25,598 nucleotides of DNA, taken from contig DKRJ01000018.1 of the NCBI GenBank assembly GCA_002472145.1, positions 1 through 25,598 of the forward strand. The letters are read 5' to 3'. The DNA is from Clostridiales bacterium UBA7285. GTDB taxonomy: Bacteria > Bacillota > Clostridia > Peptostreptococcales > Anaerovoracaceae. This document shows positions 21,556 through 25,598 of this stretch, in pieces. The translations under genes were made by a program, and so were the position numbers. The stretch's first letter is position 1. Each line of letters opens with the position of its first letter. The notes under the pieces were generated by a model, which had not been told where the DNA came from, did not search any database, and was given only the letters and a program-made list of their open reading frames with translations.

Positions 21556-22146
21556 ATGCGCGAAAAAACGGGAATATCCCTGCGAAAGTTTTTTGCCGGA
21601 ATACTCGCGGCTGCATTGATTTTTTCTGCCGCGGTTTTTCCTGCCACGCCACCTGTATACGACAATGACGTTCCCATCTTGGAATTTTCTGTTCTCGACG
21701 CCGACGGCTACGTTCTGGCGTCCGACGGATCCGGTTCGGTCACACCGTCTCAGTTCCGCAGCAAAAGCGGCACAGTGCGTCTGACTGTCACACTGAATAA
21801 GTCTGTCACGGGCAATACGGCTGCCGTCACGCTTCCTGCGTGGTTCAGCTGGTGCAGAGTCCAGGACGGATCTGATTTCACTGTTTCAACCGGCGACGCG
21901 ATGACTTCCACAGGTCAGGACCATCAGCAAAGGGACCGAGACGGTCCAGCCTCTTTCGTAACTAAGGAAAATGACGAAAAGCCTGCAGCGCTCACCTTTG
22001 TCAACACCTATAAGAAGTCCGGCACATCCGAAGTGGATACCAGTGACAGAGCGGACATCACGCTTTACGGCACGATTCTCGTCGCCTCTGAAGCACTCCT
22101 GATAATTCTGCTCACCTTCGTGAGAAGGAAGAAGAAAGGCTGCTGA
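21556..22146 (+). CDS. Small exported surface protein, degenerate CnaB/pilin-like
   Basis: The 196-residue protein starts with a basic region and a signal peptide (FFAGILAAALIFSAAVFPAT), then a beta-rich part (about 38-110). The end looks like the last strand of a CnaB-type pilin domain (AALTFVNTYKK), followed by VDTSDRADITLYG, a membrane helix and RRKKKGC, a Gram-positive anchor in which the sorting motif is weak. The middle (residues about 117-135, STGQDHQQRDRDGP) has an odd polar composition. The +1 frame there reads VRTISKGTETVQPLS, so compensating frameshifts or an internal deletion may have occurred. The ribosome site is weak (A-rich). Function is unknown; it may be a shortened relic of a larger adhesin. 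Confidence 0.65.
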   Translation: MREKTGISLRKFFAGILAAALIFSAAVFPATPPVYDNDVPILEFSVLDADGYVLASDGSGSVTPSQFRSKSGTVRLTVTLNKSVTGNTAAVTLPAWFSWCRVQDGSDFTVSTGDAMTSTGQDHQQRDRDGPASFVTKENDEKPAALTFVNTYKKSGTSEVDTSDRADITLYGTILVASEALLIILLTFVRRKKKGC

Positions 22147-22180
22147 AGTTTCTGAAACTGCTGAAACTTCTGAAACTGCC

Positions 22181-22230
22181 GGGGCTGCCGCATGAGATGG
22201 ATCGATTCATCAGTGCGGCAGTCCCTTTTT
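22181..22230 (+). terminator. Intrinsic terminator after the small surface-protein gene
   Basis: GGG plus CTGCCGCA (to 22192) pairs with TGCGGCAG (22214-22221) plus CCC, and TTTTT follows (22226-22230). It is preceded by short CTGAAAC-type direct repeats at 22142-22178. Confidence 0.8.
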
Positions 22231-22294
22231 AATGCGCGCCTATTTCACTTTCCAGTTATTCGTCCATTTGCGCACGAGCAGGCGGCGTGCGGCG

Positions 22295-22323
22295 TTGACT
22301 TTATACTAAGGCGGATATATAAT
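22295..22323 (+). promoter_or_regulatory. Strong sigma-A promoter of the DUF134 fusion gene
   Basis: TTGACT (22295-22300) and TATAAT (22318-22323) are exactly 17 nt apart. The start codon is at 22355, with AAAGGGAGG ahead of it. Confidence 0.85.
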
Positions 22324-22335
22324 TGACATATGTCA
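22324..22335. promoter_or_regulatory. Perfect 12-bp palindrome at the transcription start
   Basis: TGACATATGTCA begins directly after the -10 box and covers the expected +1. It is a perfect palindrome and a probable repressor site. The DUF134 helix-turn-helix domain encoded just downstream is the obvious candidate to bind it. Confidence 0.65.
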
Positions 22336-22354
22336 GAAATAAAGGGAGGCACCT

Positions 22355-23110
22355 ATGACCAGACCTAAACGATGCCGCGTGATCGGCGGATGCCCGCGCT
22401 TTGCGGGTTTTGGGCCGGAAGACGACCGGTCGGACGGCGGATGCCGCGGGGAGCGCGTGGTCCTGAATCTCGACGAGTTTGAAACGATCAGGCTCCTGGA
22501 CTTCGAACGCCTCACGCAGAGCGAATGCGCCGAAGCCATGCAGGTCTCGCGCACCACGGTCACGGACATCTACGACCGCGCACGGTATAAGATCGCCGAT
22601 TGTCTGGTGAACGGCAGGCGCCTCGTCATCGCGGGCGGCTCATACCGGTACGGCAGTTCTGTCTCCGGACAGTGGCGCCGCCTTAAAACGAAAGGAGAAA
22701 AAACGATGCGTGTAGCTGTAACTTATGAAAACGGTGAGATTTTCCAGCACTTCGGCAGGACCGAAGCGTTCAAGATATTCGACGTGGAAGGCGGCAAAGC
22801 AACACCCGTCACGGTCCTTAACACCAACGGCACTGGGCACGGTGCTCTGGCCGGGTTCCTGCGCGAGGCAGGCGTAGACGCGGTGATCTGCGGTGGCATC
22901 GGGCCGGGCGCTCAGGACGCTCTCGCGGAGGAAGGAATAACCGTGTACGCCGGAGCAAGCGGCAGCGCAGACGAAGCCGCAAAAGCACTGGCCGAAGGAA
23001 AACTCACCGCGACAAACAGTGCCACCTGCGGCCATCATGGCGAAGGGCACGAGTGCGGGCACAGCGCGGGGCATTCATGCGGACACGGCGAAGGACACTG
23101 CGGGCACTGA
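22355..23110 (+). CDS. DUF134 HTH / FeMo-cofactor-domain fusion, Cys-His-rich tail
   Basis: This fusion joins a DUF134 helix-turn-helix domain (1 to about 95: RPKRCRVIGGCPRF, then LDEFETIRLLDFERLTQSEC and VSRTTVTDIYDRARYKIADC) to a dinitrogenase iron-molybdenum-cofactor-type domain (about 118-220: MRVAVTYENG, QHFGRTEAFKIFDVE, GGIGPGAQDAL, VYAGASG). A tail of about 27 residues follows, with four CGH motifs and eight histidines, a likely metal-binding site. Such proteins occur in anaerobes that do not fix nitrogen, and a role in metal or Fe-S handling is inferred. AAAGGGAGG precedes the ATG. An internal ATG at 22706 has its own AAAGGAG, so the second domain may also be made alone. Confidence 0.85.
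   Translation: MTRPKRCRVIGGCPRFAGFGPEDDRSDGGCRGERVVLNLDEFETIRLLDFERLTQSECAEAMQVSRTTVTDIYDRARYKIADCLVNGRRLVIAGGSYRYGSSVSGQWRRLKTKGEKTMRVAVTYENGEIFQHFGRTEAFKIFDVEGGKATPVTVLNTNGTGHGALAGFLREAGVDAVICGGIGPGAQDALAEEGITVYAGASGSADEAAKALAEGKLTATNSATCGHHGEGHECGHSAGHSCGHGEGHCGH
22691..22708 (+). promoter_or_regulatory. Internal ribosome site and start within the fusion gene
   Basis: AAAGGAG (22691-22697) lies 8 nt before an in-frame ATG (22706-22708) that opens the FeMo-Co domain with MRVAVTYENG, the normal N-terminus of the stand-alone family. It is a likely relic, or a working second start, from a time when the two domains were separate genes. Confidence 0.65.
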
Positions 23111-23166
23111 TCCGCTATTTCATCCTCTATCTGCGGACACTGATCTCTTATTTCAGCCTGTACCTG
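23105..23166. repeat. Two-copy degenerate direct repeat, period 33 bp
   Basis: Starting at 23105 and 23138, CACTGATC is followed by similar sequence (TATTTCA and CCT blocks); 23 of 29 positions agree. The copies straddle the gap between the convergent fusion gene and the AlbA/RecG-like gene. Confidence 0.6.
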
Positions 23167-24119
23167 ATGTTCCTGGCGTTTCCTTCTTTTACGAGCGTTC
23201 CGTCGGAGAGCATCGCACGCAGGAGAAGGATAGCTGTCGACTGCGAAACGCCCAGGGCAGTTTGAACATCGCTCCTGGAGACGACTTCCCTTTCCCTGCA
23301 TAGTTCAATCACAGTCTTTTTGCGATCCATTTCCGTCGCAGCAGAAGAAGAATACGTATAGTAGCGGAAGGCGTCCTCACGGACTCCCCCGCCGCTGTCG
23401 CGGTAATTCACATTCGGCAGGATCAGCCGGAAAGAGTTATCGGTGGCTTTAATTTCAGGCTTGCGGGCCGAACCGGCATAGCATTCCATTATCTTCGGTA
23501 TCCCGGTCCCGTAAGCCTCTATCAGTTTCAGCCTGTAAAAAACGTCGGCAAGATATTTATTCCTCGGCAGCGAAACGCCGTTAAGGATCTCTCCCACGCT
23601 CAAACCTCTCACAAGCCCGCCGATCGATACGAATTCCATCCTGTCGTCGAAAATGCTGATGAGCGTCGGCGCGGCGCTGTACGAATAGTCGCGATGGACC
23701 AAAACATTCAAAAGCGCTTCCCTCACAGCTTCCACCGGGTAGTCTCTGATGTCCACGCGCTGAAAGCCCGGAAACTCTGAACGCGTCCTGTTGCACCTGT
23801 CGATGAACTCGCCCGCATCGTCGAACTGCTTAAGCAGAGACCCGGAAAGTTCGCACCTGTCCTTAAATATGGTCTTACTGCTCCCCTCGAACAATGCGAT
23901 CTTAGTGACGCACGGGCACTGGTCCGATAACAGCAAGCCCAGATTCGTATAGTCTCCATCTTCGGCAATTAGATGCAGCGACCTCATCTGATTTTTCCCG
24001 AACGCAACCCTGCTTTTCTTAAATGCCGCCGAAGCCGCCTTAAATGTAAGCTGCTGCTCCAACGACCGCGCTTCTTCAAAACTGTCTCCGCTCACCGGCA
24101 GAACGCTCTCGCGAAACAT
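23148..24119 (-). CDS. RecG-like ATP-binding regulator lacking AlbA_2 domain
   Basis: The 323-residue protein is the C-terminal two-thirds of the AlbA_2/RecG-like ATP-binding family. It starts in the linker (SGDSFEEARSLEQQLTF), then has TNLGLLLSDQCP, the ATPase N-box REALLNVLVHRDYS at 133-146, FDDRMEFVSIGGL and EAYGTGIPKIME at about 201-212, and a C-terminal winged helix (about 265-322, VVSRSDVQTALGVSQSTA). The N-terminal AlbA_2 (Schlafen-like) domain of about 130 residues is missing, and no trace of it lies upstream. GGGAGGG lies 5 nt before the ATG at 24119, so the short form appears to be translated. The role may be regulatory; the substrate is unknown. Confidence 0.82.
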   Translation of the reverse strand: MFRESVLPVSGDSFEEARSLEQQLTFKAASAAFKKSRVAFGKNQMRSLHLIAEDGDYTNLGLLLSDQCPCVTKIALFEGSSKTIFKDRCELSGSLLKQFDDAGEFIDRCNRTRSEFPGFQRVDIRDYPVEAVREALLNVLVHRDYSYSAAPTLISIFDDRMEFVSIGGLVRGLSVGEILNGVSLPRNKYLADVFYRLKLIEAYGTGIPKIMECYAGSARKPEIKATDNSFRLILPNVNYRDSGGGVREDAFRYYTYSSSAATEMDRKKTVIELCREREVVSRSDVQTALGVSQSTAILLLRAMLSDGTLVKEGNARNIRYRLK

Positions 24120-24158
24120 AATTCCCTCCCGGCAAAACTTCTCATATAGATATCCTCA

Positions 24159-24198
24159 AACTATCTAACTATCTAACTATCTAACTATCTAACTATCT
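24159..24198. repeat. Octanucleotide tandem repeat, 5 copies
   Basis: AACTATCT is repeated five times without interruption, in the divergent gap and about 40 nt upstream of the minus-strand gene. Copy number of such a repeat can change by slippage, which would alter promoter spacing. Confidence 0.95.
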
Positions 24199-24299
24199 AA
24201 TCATCATAATAATCAGATAATCAGATTTAGCAAGAGTAAAAGTATGGGGAAAAACGAAATGTGTAGAAGTATGTAGATTTTAACAAAATAATTCGCTAA

Positions 24300-24334
24300 A
24301 TATTCTTTGCTAATTTGATTTTAGCAAAGAATAT
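24300..24334. promoter_or_regulatory. 14-bp perfect inverted repeat before the plus-strand gene
   Basis: ATATTCTTTGCTAA (24300-24313) and TTAGCAAAGAATAT (24321-24334) are exact inverses around a 7-nt centre. The half-site TTAGCAA or GCTAAAT recurs several times nearby (about 24226, 24295 and 24335), which looks like a cluster of regulator binding sites. It lies 35 nt before the start codon. Confidence 0.7.
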
Positions 24335-24368
24335 GCTAAATTATTTTCAAAGAAAGGAGCCGACAGCC

Positions 24369-25541
24369 ATGCTTCCGAACGAATTGCTGGAACTGGTCGA
24401 CAGAGTCTGCGCCAGAAAATCCGAAGAACAGACCATCGAAGTGAAAGCCGCGCATGACGGCGTGCCGAGGCATCTTTATGACACGCTCTCCTCGTTTTCC
24501 AACCAGGATCAGGGCGGCGTGATAATCTTCGGGATCGACGAAAAGAACGGGTTCGCCAGGGTCGGAGTCTACGACCCGCAGGATCTGCAGCAAAAAGTGA
24601 CCGAGCAATGCAGACAGATGGAGCCGCAGGTCAGGGCTTTGTTCACGCTCGCCGAGTCTGACGGAGTCGTGATCTGCTCGGCCGAGATCCCCGCTGTCGA
24701 TATTTCGGAGCGGCCCTGCTACTATAAAGGCGCCGGGATGACGCGCGGGTCTTTTGTCAGGGTCGGGGACGCAGACCTTCCGATGACGGATTACGAACTT
24801 TACTCGTACGAGGCATTCCGCAAGCATGTCCGCGATGACGAACGGCCTGTCAGGCGGGCTTCGGTAGATTCTCTCGATCCGGAAGCGTTAGCAAAATATT
24901 CCTCTCAGCGGAAGTTGAATAAGGCAGGTCTGGCTCAACTGCCTGCCGGGCAGGCGGACGAGATGCTGGGCGTTATCAGAAACGGATGCCCCACTCTCGC
25001 GGCGGTGATGAATTTCGGGGTCTTTCCGCAGGGATTTTTCCCGGGGCTTGGCATCACGGCGGTGTCCGTGCCGGGCAGAGAGATCGGCGACATCGACGAC
25101 CGCGACGCAAGATTCATTGATAATAAAAGGATAGAAGGCCCTGTCCCCGCGATGGTCGAGGAGGCGCTTTCATTTTGCATGCGGAACATGAAGACGAACA
25201 CTATCGTCGACCGTAAGACGGGTCTGCGCAGAGACCGCACGGAATACCCGGTCGACGCGCTCAGGGAAGCGATCCTGAACGCTTTGATCCATCGCGATTA
25301 CAGCGTCCACACCGAAGGCACCCCGGTGCAGATCGTGTTTTACAGCGACAGAGTCGAGATCCACAGTCCGGGAACGCTGTACGGAAGGATGAGCGTGGAG
25401 CAGCTGGGCATCGCCAGACCGGACCAGCGCAATCCGCTGCTCGCGATAATGGCGGAGACGCTGGCAGGCGCCGAAAACAGGTACTCCGGCATCCCGACCA
25501 TGCGTCTTCCGGGGAAATGGCATAAAACTCTCTTTTTCTGA
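24369..25541 (+). CDS. AlbA_2/RecG-like ATP-binding protein, C-terminally truncated
   Basis: The 390-residue protein has an AlbA_2 (Schlafen-like) domain at about 14-135 (SEEQTIEVKAAHDGVPRHLY, then GGVIIFGIDEKNG and GSFVRVGDADLPM), a middle linker, and the RecG-like ATPase part with N-box REAILNALIHRDYS at 299-312, RVEIHSPGTLYGR and RNPLLAIMAETL. After ENRYSGIPTMR the family normally goes on for about 100 residues with a winged helix. Here it ends in LPGKWHKTLFF and a stop, so the C-terminal domain is lost. AAAGGAG lies 9 nt before the ATG at 24369. It is divergent from a relative that lacks the opposite end. Confidence 0.82.
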   Translation: MLPNELLELVDRVCARKSEEQTIEVKAAHDGVPRHLYDTLSSFSNQDQGGVIIFGIDEKNGFARVGVYDPQDLQQKVTEQCRQMEPQVRALFTLAESDGVVICSAEIPAVDISERPCYYKGAGMTRGSFVRVGDADLPMTDYELYSYEAFRKHVRDDERPVRRASVDSLDPEALAKYSSQRKLNKAGLAQLPAGQADEMLGVIRNGCPTLAAVMNFGVFPQGFFPGLGITAVSVPGREIGDIDDRDARFIDNKRIEGPVPAMVEEALSFCMRNMKTNTIVDRKTGLRRDRTEYPVDALREAILNALIHRDYSVHTEGTPVQIVFYSDRVEIHSPGTLYGRMSVEQLGIARPDQRNPLLAIMAETLAGAENRYSGIPTMRLPGKWHKTLFF

Positions 25542-25598
25542 CTTTTCCGTTATGCGTTGATCTACACATTTTTCCTTTTTTATAAAATACAATTTCAA

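Overview
The window reads as a chromosomal segment of an anaerobic, single-membrane Firmicute, most likely a fairly GC-rich member of the Clostridia. The evidence is the gene set (WalJ-type hydrolase, RlmH, PepC, YwiB-like DUF1934, DUF5058, DUF134/FeMo-cofactor-type protein, CnaB surface proteins with Gram-positive anchors), strong AGGAGG-type ribosome sites and sigma-A promoters. Exact taxonomy cannot be fixed from the sequence alone. I see no tRNA, rRNA or CRISPR array.

Layout. 1-1190: two small coiled-coil proteins with one C-terminal membrane helix each, a strong terminator and a 21-bp tandem repeat. 1191-3208 (minus): purine salvage pair, a hypoxanthine/guanine-type permease followed by a phosphoribosyltransferase. 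3388-4947: phosphohexomutase. 4999-5715 (minus): HicAB toxin-antitoxin with its own promoter and probable operators. 5897-7039 (minus): PLP aminotransferase. 7297-10246 (minus): DUF5058 membrane protein, a second multi-span membrane protein and a membrane-anchored M20 peptidase, probably one uptake-plus-hydrolysis unit. 10293-11875 (minus): a CnaB-repeat surface protein split by a frameshift. 12443-14062 (minus): HtrA-type protease. 14405-16202: YwiB-like protein and a CLC-family anion transporter. 16203-17285: an AT-rich islet holding a ribbon-helix-helix regulator under a perfect consensus promoter and a 347-bp inverted-repeat element without a transposase. 17286-19854 (minus): rnhA-pepC-HAD phosphatase, joined by ATGA overlaps. 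19917-21333: walJ, a broken small gene, rlmH. 21556-22146: a small degenerate surface protein. 22355-23110: a DUF134/FeMo-Co-domain fusion with a Cys/His-rich tail. 23148-25541: two divergent AlbA/RecG-like ATP-binding proteins, one lacking its N-terminal and the other its C-terminal domain.

The most noteworthy signals are: (i) the 19855-19916 divergent promoter region, where both -10 boxes lie exactly 6 nt before the start codons, implying that rnhA and walJ are leaderless; (ii) the 16878-17224 element with 21-bp perfect inverted ends and an internal third copy; (iii) the DUF5058/partner/M20 operon; (iv) the frameshift at a GA-repeat in the surface-protein gene; (v) the in-frame fusion of DUF134 and FeMo-Co domains that keeps an internal ribosome site; and (vi) the small ORF with an in-frame TAA between walJ and rlmH. 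All family assignments come from recognised motifs; no database search was possible.
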